Source: Lolium rigidum
Lineage: Eukaryota > Streptophyta > Magnoliopsida > Poales > Poaceae
Reading direction: 5' to 3'
DNA: 64,000 nt
Assembly (NCBI RefSeq): GCF_022539505.1
Contig: NC_061511.1
Location: forward strand, 33,800,620-33,864,619
The stretch's first letter is position 1; each line of letters begins with the position of its first letter. Made by a program: the position numbers and the translations under genes. Of this stretch, positions 1-11,961 are shown piece after piece. The notes under the pieces are model-generated. The model saw only the letters and a list, made by a program, of their open reading frames with translations, searched no databases and was not told the DNA's origin.

Positions 1-409
1 GTGTAGTATGTAGTATCTGTTATTTACTGGGTGATGTTTGATATGTTCTTATTTTCATCCTTTCGTATTAAAGAGTTTGCAAGGATGTGCGTCGGCAGAC
101 ACTACATCATGTAGGCCAAATAATACTTAGTAGTGTATCATGTAGGCCAGACACTACATCTCCATTGAACAAGCATTCATGAAATAGAATAATGACTCCA
201 ATGGTACTGCTACGATTTGTTAGCAATTCTTGGTGAAAGCTAATGATGCTACTGGTTTAAATGGAAATGATGAAATGATGCTATGATGCTATGATGAAAT
301 GATGAAATGTACAAGCTAGAAATTGATTTAGGTTCTCTTGTTCATGCAAATGATGCTACTGGTTTAAATGTAAATGCAAATGATGCAGTCAAATGCTATT
401 TAATTTATT

Positions 410-545
410 GCTTGCTATTTTTTTAATTCATTGGTTGCTGTTTTTTTAATTCATTGCTTGCACTAGAGCTAATAAGGTTCTTGCTATTTTTTTAATTCAT
501 TGCTTGCTGTTTTTTTTAATTCATTGCCTGCAGTAGAGCTAATGG
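410..545. repeat. Two-unit AT-rich direct repeat in CACTA interior
   Basis: Two units of roughly 67 bp carry the strings tttttttaattcattg and cactagagctaat/cagtagagctaat. The surrounding 1-1636 is AT-rich, has many atgatgctactgg-like short repeats, and holds no gene I can support. It behaves like the spacer between genes of a CACTA element. Confidence 0.6.
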
Positions 546-1179
546 TTCAATAAAATGAACAATGCAGTAGGTTTTTCAATACAATGCAGTAGGTTTTTTA
601 ATAAAATGAAATGCTACTGCCTAGTTGATTTTGAATTGATGCTAGGATTTGTTGGCAGTAGAAAATTTAGGTTTAGAAAATGAAAATGCTTGGTTAATAA
701 AATGAAATGCTACTTCCTAGGATTTGTTGATTTTGAATTACTGCTTGGGGTTTCAAGATAATAATGCTACTAGTACATGAAATGCTACTGTTTGAATTTT
801 ATGAAATGATCATGCTCATGCTCCCTGGTTGCAAGATGAGAATGCATAGATGGTTTTAGTTCACCTCTGGCCACCTCTGCCCTAGCAAGAATATTCCTCT
901 CAACCAAAAATGCCTCTGCCTAGCAAGAATGGACAGTCTCTCCTGACCCATTTTGGGGAATATTTATGAGTAATAGCATTTTCATTTGAAGTCACTAGCA
1001 TTTCCATATGATGCTCAAGCTTCTGCTATTTAATTATCTCTGGAATTTTATATGTTGATGTTCTTTATTACTACTGCTAGCTAGGATTTGTTAGCAATTC
1101 TTGGTTCAAGCTAATGATGCTACTTTGGTTAGTGCTACTCGTAAGTATAAGTGGTTAGTGCTACTTGTAAGTATAAGTG

Positions 1180-1395
1180 TAATGCTCCAGGTTTTGATGC
1201 TCCAGGTTTTGATGTAGTTGTATGCTTCGAGGTTTTGATGCTTCAGATTTTGATGTAGTTGTAGCTCCAGGGTTTGATGCTTCAGGTTTTTGATGCTCCA
1301 GGTTTTGTTGTAGATGCTCTAGGCTTTGATGCTTCAGGTTTTTGATGCTCCAGGTTTTGATGTAGTTGTAGCTCCAGGTTTTGATGTAGTAGTAT
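1180..1395. repeat. Degenerate tandem array, unit GATGCTCCAGGTTTT
   Basis: About ten imperfect copies of a 15-bp core (gatgctccaggtttt or gatgcttcaggtttt) alternate with gatgtagttgtag. The array lies just upstream of the first CACTA gene at 1637. Subgene tandem repeats of this kind are common in CACTA elements and may bind transposase; that role is inferred. Confidence 0.7.
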
Positions 1396-1636
1396 TTGGA
1401 TACAATTTTGTATGATGATGAACATGGTTAGAATCTGTGAATATGGTGATGAATGTGGGCTCCAGGTTTTGCAGGGATTTCATTGAGTTGCCCATTTCTC
1501 CCGAAGCGTTGATTCACTTCCGTTTCGGTTGAGAAATGGGCACTCCTACATAGAAAAATTAGCAAAGGTCATGCCGAATTTTTTGGTTGACTTTTGTACT
1601 AACTTTTTGCCTCTTTTTAATGAAGTGCAACTAAAC

Positions 1637-3388
1637 ATGTCGGGCAGCACTTCTAAGCCCAGGAGCCAGAACGAAGAAGCGAGAGAGGCCAACAAGGACT
1701 TCTGGGAGGGCTACGAGCGGCCCCGGAAGGCCGCCGCCGAGTCGCCCGGCGATGAGGAAGAGGGCCGGGACGCCGCCTCCGAGGGAGAGGGCCGGGGGGC
1801 CGCCGACGACACCGACGAGGGCTGGGACGCCGCCTCCGAGGGAGAGGGCCGGGGGGACGCCGTTGACACCGGCGACGATGACGATACCTGGGACGACGCC
1901 GCCGATACCGGTGAAGAGAACGCGGCCAACCGCACGGAAGGTGATAGCAGCGGCAACCCTCAGGAGGGTAAGAAGAAGAGGACGGCGAGGAGGCCAAGGA
2001 GGGATCGGAGGCCGCAAGTGCTCGCCAACGTCACCGATGCTGTCACGGTAGTCTCCGAAAGTGGCCTACCGATGGAGCCTTCGTGGGTTGCCAAAGGATA
2101 CGGCATGCAACTAGGGTGCATCGTCCGTGAAACCGTGCCGATCCTAACTCAGGACCTCAGAAGCAAGGAGAACGCGGCTATTGCCCAATCCCTCCTCCAG
2201 AAGCTTCACCAACGATACACGTTCCCGGAGCCGTTCAATAAGAAGGTGGACTCTTTAGCTCTCACGAAGATGAGCACCGCCTTGAGCAGCTGGAAGAACC
2301 GGCTGAAGAGAAAGATCGAGGCCGGTGAAAGCTGGGAGCGGATAAGTAGCAAAGACTCGTCGATCTCCTTAGAAGACTTTAATGCATTCAAGTCTTACTT
2401 ACAGACTGACTCTGTTAAAAAATGGACCGCCTGGGGGAAGAAAATGCGGGACTTGAACTTAGGGACCCACCATTGCGGAAGCGGCGGTTACCGAGGAAAA
2501 CAGCCCACTTGGGACAAGGAGGATGCCGAGATGGTACGTCTGGGGAAAGAAAACCCCTGGCACAAAATCCAGGATGTACATGCTAGGAACTTTGTCCGGT
2601 CCCGCTACTACTTAGGCTGGAAGACGGGGGAATTTATTACGGATCACAAAGATGTGAGGGATTTTGAGAAGTACCTGGTAAGGATAGTTCTATATTATTT
2701 CGCTCATCTTATTGGGCAATGAAGCCAAATGGGCTAACCTTAAGTTCCTTTGTCTGAAGGATGAAGAGTTGACGAAGGCTACTTGTACGGCTGGCCCGTC
2801 GTCCCAGGGGTCGACGGAACCGTGGGACACGCCTTTCAATAGGGCGACGAACAAATACAAGGAGAGGGAGCTGGACAAGCCACCGACGTCGGGTGGCCGT
2901 GTGTCCGGATTTGGCACAAGTATGAAGCTATCCGAGTACTACGGATCGGATGCCAAGACGAGAAAGCTGGAGAGGAGGTCGTCGGCTAAGGATAAATCCG
3001 AGGTTCAGGAGCTGAAGAAGAAGGTGGAGTCACTAGAGAAGCTGGTGGCCGAAAAGCCCGTGGAGAACACGGAGATGATGAACAAGTTATTGGACGAGAA
3101 GATCCGGCAGATCATCCCCCCTGGGTTGATGGAGGGGTTAGCTGCTTGGAATGCGGGAGGTCAAGTGGGGCCGATACATGTGCCCAGCATCAGCGGCAGC
3201 AACTCAAGCTTCCATGTGTCGCCGACGGTGCCGCTCCACCCGACGCCGGCGTCGGGGCTCCACCAGACGCCGCCGCTCCACCAGATGCCGCAGCTCCAAC
3301 CGCCGCCGCAGCTCCAACTGGTCGCATCGACGCCCCCAACCGCCGCCCTTGTATCGACAGTAGCCGAGATCGACGCCATCAAGGAGGT
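1637..3388 (+). CDS. CACTA transposon gene, 5' exons (Transposase_24-like)
   Basis: The ATG at 1637 starts a protein with an acidic, repeat-rich N-terminus (three EGEGRG/DTDEG-type blocks), then a basic KKKRTARRPRR stretch. Next comes a region rich in W, K and R that resembles plant En/Spm Transposase_24 proteins (exon to about 2677, donor ctg^gtaagg). A second coding block from about 2720 continues with KWANLKFLCLKDEE and a Lys/Glu-rich probable coiled coil (KSEVQELKKKVESLEKLV). It ends in a Pro/His/Gln-rich tract at a possible donor, gag^gtaaac, at 3387. The intron acceptor near 2718 is not clean. The function is accessory to CACTA transposition, not a host gene. No complete catalytic transposase is visible. 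Confidence 0.65.
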
Positions 3389-3429
3389 AAACTCATTAGT
3401 TACTCCTTCGCGTCATCTTCTTTAACTAT

Positions 3430-4959
3430 ATATGCCTTTCGTGACCGCCATCTCATGATGCCCAACATGGCGCCCCGACTCGGGATGAACAAGTGCATAC
3501 TTCTGCAAACGGTGGAGCCCGGCGGCAAGTTGGTGGAAGTTGCTAGCGGCCTTGTCATGGCTTCCCTTGTTATGCACGGCGCTAGATTGGCGGAAGACGT
3601 GGCGAAGGTCAAGTTGGTAATGGTAGTGCCGGAGTACCGCTACGCCATCCCCCCTTTCAACCTCCGGGCACAGACGAAGGCGACGTTTTGCCCCTTGGGG
3701 ATTGCACCTCATGGCTTATGAAATGGCCGAAGAACCAGATCGTCGGGGGGGGGGGGTCTTCCGAGTGCTAAGAAAAGCACCGGCACCACCTCCCCTATCA
3801 TCCGGCCCAAGATCGCCAGCGCCAACGACACCCTTAAGGAAACGGCGGTCGCCGCCCCCACTATCCTGAAGGAACCGGCGGTCGCCGCCGCCACCTGGAA
3901 GGAACCGACGATCGCCGCCACCACCACACGCCACAAACAGTTGTTGGGAGCGCTACCGCAACGACCGTCAACTAGACGCACGGTACGCCAAGCGGCGGCA
4001 TCGCAACCGCCACCACCTAAGGTCCAGGACATGGCGCCACTTGATGGCAACGATGTAGATGATGACATCGATGCCTACATCAACACTGGCGCCTGCAGCC
4101 AAGATATGTACATGCCTCCTATGGATGAACAAGCCTTCCGCACTCACGGCGATCAACTTGGTCGTCCCCCTACGATCACGAGCGGCGCCTGGTATTCACG
4201 GGTCTTTCTCAAGACACTCCTCCGGAGGCTGGCAATCCAGCTCAAGTCAAGCCTCGCTACCGTTTTCAGCCCTAACACGCTGCGTAAGACGATCATCGGG
4301 GAGCCACCCAAATCAACCCCAGCAACCTCAGAAGCACCACCAGCACCCGAAGCACCACCATCAGCACCACCAGCACCCCCCGTAGGTCAGGTGAAGAAGG
4401 CAAGGAAGAGAGGAGCCAAGAAGGGCGCATCTTCGAGCCAGCCTGCTCCTAAGAGGATCCGGGCCGACGACATGGTACCACCTACACCGGATGGCTTGCC
4501 CCGGTGTCATGAAGCTGGTAAACCTATACTGCCTCCGGACATGGAACACCTCGCAAGTGGACCAATGCTCCCTTTTCAGCAGTCTATTAATTATCTAGAG
4601 AGCGTCCTTCTTAAAGAAAAGGATCCAAATTACCCGGTGTTCTCGGTCAAGGTGCCGTCCGACCAGAACTTCGTCAATGAAGACCCCGCGGATATCTTCT
4701 TCATAGCGTTCGAGGACGTCTTCAATCTATTTCACTCGAAACGGCTCGACAATAACTTGGTCCGCCTATACGCGATCAATCTTCAGATGAAGATCAACAG
4801 AGAGAGACCCGGCCACATCGCGGTAGCGGATCCCTACTACATGCGTGATAGCCAGCTCCAGGACGGCTCAAGGACACGGACCAAGGCGGTGCGGTACCTC
4901 CAGAACTTCATGCTCATGTACAAAGAGAGCAACACCATTCTTCTGCCTGTCTTTCCCAA
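3430..4959 (+). CDS. CACTA transposon gene, middle part (DUF8039-like to pre-Ulp1)
   Basis: This continues the gene that starts at 1637. A block at about 3497-3740 (VEPGGKLVEVASGLVMAS, then WPKNQI in a shifted frame) resembles the DUF8039 domain found beside Ulp1-like regions in grass CACTA proteins. One frameshift near 3700 and a G9 run near 3747 break the frame. From 3941 it is open again: a low-complexity Ala/Pro/Ser linker, a basic KKARKRGAKKG patch, then a conserved segment (DMVPPTPDGLP to VRYLQNFMLMYKES). A strong donor, GTAAGT, lies at 4960. The gene is probably decayed or contains sequence errors. Confidence 0.6.
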
Positions 4960-5064
4960 GTAAGTACACATCCGCTCATGGCCGTCGTAACTTATGCTTT
5001 CTTATATATTTCTTCCATTGACGATCATTTCCAACATTCCATTTCAATTGCATGTGTTGAGCAG

Positions 5065-5644
5065 GGACAAATACTGCACACTCATCATCCTAGATCCGAA
5101 GTGGTCACTAGCCCAGTATTTCGACTCGTCGAGTACGACGACGAAGAAAGACTACAACAGAATAAAGGGTGTTCTCGATGAGGCTATCCTTGGCTACTCC
5201 AAAAATGGAGGCACCTTCGACAAGAATGGGCAATATATCAGGCCGGACACTAAAAAGATCGGGTTCAAGCACGTGATCAACTTCCCTTGTATCAAGAAGC
5301 CAGCTGGCAGCATTAAGGAGGCATTCTATGTCCTCCATCACCTTAAAGGGTTTGTCGAGGATGCAGAGATGATGTCTCTGCCACCTAGTAAGCGAGACCC
5401 CATTAAAATGTCGAGGGAAATCAATGATGATGATCTTAGAGAAGATTTCCATCGCATCCAAGTAAAGCTCTCGGAAATTATATTACAAGATGTATCCAAC
5501 GCATCGGGGCTCTTACACGCAGTCAGAGCGTTGTCTAAGAGGGATATCGAAGAACGCCTACATAGGCAGGGTGATGGAAGGACGTGGACGACGAAGGACT
5601 TGTACAAGCCGTTCCCGGAGCCGCTCAAGAAGACGTCTCGTTGA
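5065..5644 (+). CDS. CACTA transposon gene, last exon: Ulp1-like (C48) domain without its triad
   Basis: The exon begins after acceptor gagcag at 5064 and joins in frame to the donor at 4960. YFDS, FKHVINFPCI, AFYVLHHLKGF and LREDFHRIQVKL match the C-terminal Ulp1-protease-like region common in grass CACTA proteins. The Asp of the triad (YFDS) is present. The His position of the usual HW motif reads KYC, and the usual nucleophile Cys before the AFY motif reads Glu (SIKEAFY). This copy is therefore unlikely to be a working SUMO-type protease. Stop TGA at 5642-5644. The following 5645-5921 is AT-rich and holds no gene. Confidence 0.75.
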
Positions 5645-5921
5645 CCGAGGCCGATGTGCCTAGCATTACTTTGAATCGATGGACAATTTGTACCGTGTTG
5701 TAAACTTAACTTGCTTAATTTGCTCGAAACGGTGGTCGTCGTTGTTTTACTTCAATTACTATTGTAGTCGTTATCGTTGAACCATATTACTTATGTGATA
5801 CCGATGCTATATGTGTTTTAGGTTTATTATTATTTCCTTGCTTTAATTCTTGTGAATATGTATGCATGTGAACCCTCTAACTCTTTCCATTGCGTTATAT
5901 ACTAATATGCCTTGTGTCCAT

Positions 5922-7315
5922 TGATACGTCCAAAACGTATCTACTTTCCCGAACACTTTTGCTATTGTTTTGCCCCTAATTTGTGTATTTTGGATGCAAC
6001 TAACACGGACTAACGCTGTTTTCAGCAGAACTGTTCTGGTGTCTCGTTTTTGTGCGTAAATCCAACTTTCAGGAAAAACCTCGGGATTTTGACGAAAGGG
6101 CCTATTTTCCCGACATCGACGGAGCCGAAGGACAATTGAAGTGGAGGCCCGAGGGCCCCACACCACATGGCGGCGCGGCCCGTGGGGGCCCGCGCGGCCA
6201 TGTGGTGTGGCCCCCTCGGCTGGCCTCCGACGCCCCCTTCGGACTACTTATTCGCCTCGACCTAAAAACGCACGGAGAGAAGTCGAAGTCGCCGTAAACC
6301 CTCCGTAACGCCGCCACATCGCGAAACTCCGTCGCGGGAGCCGAAGTCTCCGTTCCGGCACTCCGCCGGACGGGGAATTGGAGGAGATCATCACCGCCAT
6401 CACCGCCAACGCCTCTCCATCAACCAGCAATGTTTCCCCCATCCATGTGTGAGTAATTCCCCCGCTGTAGGCCGAAGGGGATGGTAGGGATTGGATGAGA
6501 TTGGTCATGTAATAGCATAAGATTGTTAGGGCATAGTGCCTAGTGTCCGTAGATGGTACTTTTATGATATTGTTGCAACTTGTTATGCTTAATGCTTGTC
6601 ACTAGGGCCCGAGTGCCATGATCTCAGATCTGAACATGTTATTATTTCATCATGATATTCGTTGTTTATGATCTTACCTGCAAGTTGTATACACACGTCA
6701 CTGTCCGGAACCGATGGCCCCGAAGTGACAGAAATCGGGACAACCGGAGGGAATGGCAGTGACGTGAGGATCACATGTGTTCACGGAGTGTTAATGCTTT
6801 GCTCCGGTACTCTATTAAAAGGAGTACCTTAATATCCAGTAGTTTCCCTTGAGGCCCGGCTGCCACCGGCTGGTAGGACAAAAGATGTTGTGCAAGTTTC
6901 TCATTGCGAGCACGTACGACTATAATTGGAACACATGCCTATTGATTGATTAGTACTTGGACACCGTTTTATTATTATCTCGCAAATGCCCTGCTATGAT
7001 TGTTACATGAGTTTCTCTCATCCATGCACCGCCCCTCATCCGTCCCCGTGCCTACAGTATTTTAACCCTCGCTGTTTACTAAAATCACTACTGCTCTCTT
7101 TGTTACTCTGCGTCGTTATTTCACTACCGCTGCTACTATAAAACCGTTACTATCGATAAACTCTTGCGAGCAAGTCTCGTTTCCAGTGCAGCTGAATTGA
7201 CAACTCCACTTGTTAAGGCTTTCAAGTGTTCTTTGTATCCCCTTGTGTCGAATCAATAAATTGGGTAATACTTCCCTCGAAGACTGCTGCGATCCCCTAT
7301 ACTTGTGGGTCATCA
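5922..7315 (+). repeat. 5' LTR of the Athila-like element
   Basis: It starts TGATACGTCC and ends ...GGGTCATCA. A GC-rich hairpin at 6158-6210 has 13-bp perfect arms. The start resembles Sabrina-type LTRs of wheat and barley. It is alignable along its whole length with 14311-15708; many differences are CTG/CAG versus CG-containing strings. Confidence 0.92.
6158..6210. repeat. GC-rich hairpin inside the LTR
   Basis: The arms CCACACCACATGG and CCATGTGGTGTGG pair perfectly around a C/G-rich loop. The same hairpin is at 14549-14601 in the 3' LTR, and related hairpins occur at 10397-10450 and about 62556-62588. Confidence 0.8.
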
Positions 7316-7326
7316 AGACTATTTTC

Positions 7327-7343
7327 CGGCGCCGTTGTCGGGA
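7327..7343 (+). promoter_or_regulatory. Primer binding site (tRNA-Asp type)
   Basis: CGGCGCCGTTGTCGGGA lies 11 bp after the 5' LTR. It matches the Athila-type PBS complementary to the 3' end of tRNA-Asp with a couple of mismatches. It primes minus-strand DNA synthesis. Confidence 0.8.
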
Positions 7344-7401
7344 TCATAGCTTTATTTGGAAGTTCACTTGGATTGATATTGTTCGCTGCAAATTCTCCAT
7401 C

Positions 7402-9700
7402 ATGGGTAAAACTCGCGATACTAAGGTCGCCATATTACCATCCACTACAAGAAAATGTACAACTCTGAGTACCTCTGCTGCTCTTGATTCACCATCTGTG
7501 ATTGATAAACTTGTTTCACCGCCACATGCTTCAAATGCTGGTACTTATGCTGAATCTGAAAACTCTCATAATACTGATAATATTTCTGCTGTGCTTGATG
7601 ATAGTGGTTCATTGGGAACTTTTCTAGATGCTTCCATTGCTAGATCTAGACAAATTGAAAATGCTGAAACTCCTGATGTTACTACACCTGTTAATTCACC
7701 TGAACTTGAATACTCTAGTGATGATCTTGATGAAGATTATGTGGAACTTGATGATGATTTTATAGAAAAATGCCATGCTACTACTGATGCAAGAAAAATT
7801 AAAAAGTTGCTTGCAGAACATACTGTTAGATATAAACTTTCTCCTGATCATAAATTTGCCACATCTCCTATAAACATTAGGGATAAAGATTATGATTTTT
7901 CTCTTGATCTATCTCATATAGCTATTGTCGAGAAAACACCTTTTTGTGGTACTGAAAAAGAAAGTGCTGTTGAACACATGACTGAGTTATCTACTTTGAG
8001 TAGTTTGTTTTCTGATGATGTTAAGAAGCGTACTTACTTTGTTGCTAAAATCTTTCCATTCTCATTAAAGGATGACGCTAAAACCTGGTATAATAGTTTG
8101 CCACCTAGCTCTATTAAAAGTCCAAAAGAATTGCTTGTTGTTTTCTTTCGGAAATACTTTCCCTGCTAGTGCTCAACATGCTGCTTTGCGGAGAGTTTAT
8201 AATTTTGATCGAGGAGATGAAGAGAAATTGCCCGAGGCTTGGGCGAGATTTTGCTCTCTTATTAGAGCTCGCCCGACCATGATTTGGAAAAGCATGATTT
8301 ACTTGATATATTTTATAGTGGACTAACCATTGAGTCTAGGGCATACCTGGATAGTTGTGCTGGTTGTGTTTTCGGAAAAGAACTCCGCACGACGCCGAAG
8401 AATTATTGGCTAAAATAGGCCGGAATTATGATGATTGGACTACGCCTGAACCAACTCCAACACCAATAGTGAAGAAGAGGGGTTTAATTAAATTGAATGA
8501 TGAAGATATGAGGGAAGCCAAGAAGTCTCTCAAGGAGAAAGGTATTAAATCTGAAGATGTGAAGAATCTACCTCCTATAGAAGATATATGTGAGATAATT
8601 CCCCCTTCATCCATGATTGAGGTAAATTCCCTTCAACGCTTTACTAGGGAAGATATTCCGTATTCAAAACCTCCTCGCGCAATGCTTAGATGAGTTTGAT
8701 AATTATATTGTTAAGCAAGAAAATTTTAATATGAGAGTAGAGAATCATCTAATGGAAAATTCTCAAGCTATTAGTGAATTGCATGATATTGTGGAGAGAA
8801 CCTCCAATGATGTTAAGATGCTTGTTAAACATTTTCATATGGTTCAAACTCAAATTGATCAACTCACTAAAGTGCAAAATGACTTGTTAGGAAATAATGC
8901 TAAAGAAAAACATGCTTATGAAGTAACAACTAGAGGTGGTGTCTCTACCCAGGATCCTCTATATCCCGAAGGGCATCCCAAAAGAATTGAACAAGATTCT
9001 CAACGCATTGAACCTAGAGCTCATTCTAAGAAAAAGAAAAAGAAACATAAAAATGTTGTAGAATCCTCTCGAACTCTGTTAATGATCCTAATAGTATTTC
9101 TATTTCGATGCTGAAACCGAAAGTGGTAATCAACATGATAAAGATAATGATAAGAATGATACTCCCGATAAAGAAGAGGTTGAAAAAGAACCCGAAAAGC
9201 ATGCTAAAAATAAAAAGTATACTAAAGAAGATTTTATTGCTGAGAAACATGGTAATGAAAGAGAACCTTGGGTGCAAAAGCAAATGCCTTTTCCTGCTAA
9301 GAAACTAAAATCAAAGGAAGAAGAACACTATAATAAATTCTGTGATTGGATGAAACCTTTATTTCTGCAAATCCCTTTGACCGATGCTATTAAATTGCCT
9401 CCTTATTCAAAGTATATGAAAGATATTGTTACTAACAAAAGGAAAATCCCCAATGAGGAAATTTCCACTATGCTTGCTAATTACTCTTTTAATGGCAAAG
9501 TTCCAAAGAAGTTGGGCGACCCAGGTATACCTACTATTCCTTGTTCTATTAAGAATAATTATGTTAAAACTTCTCTATGTGACTTGGGCGCCGGTGTTAG
9601 TGTTATGCCTTTTTCTCTTTATAAGAGACTTTACTTAGATAAGTTGATACCTACTGATATATCTTTGCAAATGGCTGATAAATCTACTCGCTATTCCTGT
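7402..9700 (+). pseudogene. gag of the Athila-like element, several frame breaks
   Basis: The ATG at 7402 (MGKTRDTKVAIL) opens an acidic gag N-terminus. The retrotransposon gag core follows (TYFVAKIFPFSLKDDAKTWY at about 8029-8090, then FRKYFP and WARFCSLI). Further on are a Lys/Glu-rich coiled-coil region (MRVENHLMENSQAISELHD) and a KKKKKKHK patch near 9030. Breaks occur near 8163, 8274, 8365, 8660, 9070, 9105 and 9688. Most lie on CTG sites read as CCCTG, CG or CTCG, and swapping those back rejoins the reading frame. I therefore suspect sequence error rather than decay. Gag would form the virus-like particle. Confidence 0.85.
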
Positions 9701-10057
9701 TGGTATGTGTGAGGATGTTCCCTGTTCAAGTTACTAATAACCGCTTGATATTAACTGATTTTGTTGTGTTGGAAATGTCTCGAAGATGATAATATGTCTA
9801 TTATTCTTGGGAGACCTTTTCTTAACACCGCAGGGGCTGTTATTGATTGCAATAAAGGAAAGGTTACTTTCAATGTTGATGATAAGGAACACACCGTCTA
9901 TTTCCCCAAGAGGATTGAAAAAGCGTGCGGAGTTAATACTATTTCTAATGTGAGAACTATCAAAGTGGGAACTATTGATTGTCCTATATATGAGCCTAAA
10001 GAAGAATATCAAACTCTTGTGATTGGATCCATATCAATACAATTCAAGGTAACATGA
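9500..10057 (+). pseudogene. Retroviral-type aspartic protease region, frame-broken
   Basis: CDLGAGVSVMPFSLYKRL at about 9581-9634 is the active-site region of Gypsy aspartic proteases; the usual DSG/DTG appears as DLGAG, as in many Athila-like elements. After breaks at about 9688 (tactcgc), 9720 (ccctg) and 9779 (tctcgaa), the flap-side block IILGRPFLNTAGAVIDCNKG follows at about 9799-9858. The protein ends near 10055. Reverse transcriptase would normally follow at once, but there is none. Confidence 0.8.
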
Positions 10058-10840
10058 TTGATTTGAGGTTTATTTCTTCATATGCTATGTAAAATTTATT
10101 TGGTGGCAAGACTTGATCAACCTTGTTAACAAATACCTTTTATATGCATAGAGGAGGTAAACAACATCTCTTTCTTCCTCCACTTGCTTTAGTTGCTGTA
10201 GCATTTTTAATTTGCAAAGTTTCTTAGTTGATTTGGGATTTCAAAAATTTTCCTGGCCAATAATAATAAACTTAATACCCAGAAAATGTGCATTTTTCAA
10301 AGTTTTCAAAAATTCGCGAAAATTACACCGTTGGTCCTATTTTTCGACAAGGCACCTGGGAGCACCAGAGGATGACCTGTGGGGCACCACAGGGTGCCAC
10401 ACCACAGGCCGGCGCGGCCAAGGAGGAGGGCGCGCCACCATGTGGTGTGGGCTCCTCCTTGCCCCACTTTGTCATCTCTTTCTCCCAGCACCTTCTCTCT
10501 CCCGAAAAAACTCGTACCAAGTTCCTCTCACTCGCGTTTTTGCTCAAGAACTCCAGATTTCTCGATCTCTTTGCTCAGCTCAGATTTCCTGCTGAAATTT
10601 GGCACATTTGCTCCTTGGTATGTGACTCCTCCATCCATCCAAGTAGAATTTTGTTTGGTTGAGTATATCTTGAATATTTTGCTGCTGTAGGTAACATGTT
10701 TAGTGAGCTTGCATGCTTGTTCTAAGTGGTAGAAACTAGTTTTGATGCATGATTAGTACTCTAGCAAGTTCCTATAGTAGTTCCCCTCAATTATATGTCA
10801 CCAAATCAAGTTTTATATTGTTTGTTGAAAATTTCAGAAA
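10058..10840 (+). other. Non-coding leader with LTR-like hairpin before the second ORF
   Basis: No gene is seen. The stretch 10320-10460 looks like the LTR middle: a CAAGGCACC...GTGGGG block, then a hairpin CCACACCACA/TGTGGTGTGG at 10397-10450 around a GGCCGGCGCGGCC core, then a pyrimidine-rich leader. It occupies the place where the polymerase genes would be and immediately precedes ORF2. It may act as an internal promoter or leader; that is inferred. Confidence 0.55.
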
Positions 10841-11961
10841 ATGAAGAAGTTCAAATTTGGAGAATTGTTCAAGAAAGGAACAACCAGCACCGGGAGGCCT
10901 TCTAGGACCGCCACCCAAATTAGGCGATCGTACAATGAGGACATCATCGCGCCTAGCTTCGCGCCCGAAGAGGACAATGGGGCTCCTAATGCCTCATCCT
11001 TCCCATGTTATGATTTTCTGACAAATGCAGGGATATTGGATGATTTCTTCACCCTTGTCAACAGGGGGGGCTTAGCCACCTACGTTGGAGATGAAAGGGA
11101 GCAATACCACATGCTCACCAAGATTTTTGTTGAGAGCTTCAAGTTCCAAAACACGGAATATAATCCGACAGTTGCATTCAAGATCTATGGTACTCCTGTT
11201 ACTATGGAATTGGAAGAATTTTGTCGTGCATTGGATATTGCCCCTGTAGGTACAGCAAGGAGGATCGATAACAACCCTCGGGACTTGTTGGAGCTCTATC
11301 GAGGGATCACCAATGATGACTGTCGCACCATTCAGCGGGGAAAGATAACGAACATTCAACTCCCCGCCATTAAATATTTTGCATATTACGTTGCCACTAG
11401 CATACTTGGTAGGGAGAACACTAGCAATATTTCTAGTTACCATCTTGCTTTCTTGAATATTGCACTTACTGGACAGTACATCTTATCATCTTGTTTCTCT
11501 TATTGCTCGCCGCTTGTCTACCAAGGGGCCTATTTTTGGAGGAACTATTGCACTCGCGCATTTTAACACATTTAGAGCTTCCTATTGATCCTAATGATGT
11601 ACCATTAACCCCTAGGAGGCTTGATATCATTGCTATGAAAAACCATCAATTTGTTACCACCGAGTCTACTTTAGATAATATGGCCTATAGAATGTTGTTT
11701 GCTGACGGGGATGAGAAAGAAATCCCTCTTCCCCAGCCAGGTTTGTTCGATATCGACAGGCAACCATGGTCGCGCACTAAGGAGGAGGTGGAAGAACATA
11801 TGAAGATACAAGATTTCCATCAGCAGCATGACTCCGAGGACGCCGAGCCCTCCTACGATTACACCGTCACGTATCCGGGTGCTTCTTCTAGCACATACCC
11901 GGAATACGATCCATCTTCGTCATACTACGGAGACACTACCTCATGGGATCGATGGAATTGA
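10841..11961 (+). pseudogene. Athila ORF-1-like second protein
   Basis: The ATG at 10841 (MKKFKFGELFKKG) opens 241 codons. The frame then shifts near 11480 and continues to TAG-free 11961 (ends DTTSWDRWN). The central block (FTLVNRGGLATYVGDEREQYHMLTKI and PVTMELEEFCRALDI) and the later LTPRRLDIIAMKNHQFV resemble the plant Athila ORF-1 family (PF03078-type), proteins of unknown role sometimes compared with env. The C-terminus is Tyr/Ser/Asp-rich. The break sits next to ggacagtac, again at a CAG. No transmembrane segment is evident. Confidence 0.75.

Noticed and set aside
1631..2017. Long minus-strand frames opposite the CACTA gene
   Set aside because: Shadows of the acidic GC-rich repeat region of the plus-strand protein.
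7443..7454. cactacaagaaa, which looks like a CACTA terminal repeat
   Set aside because: It lies inside the gag reading frame of the Athila-like element and has no subterminal repeats or partner end.
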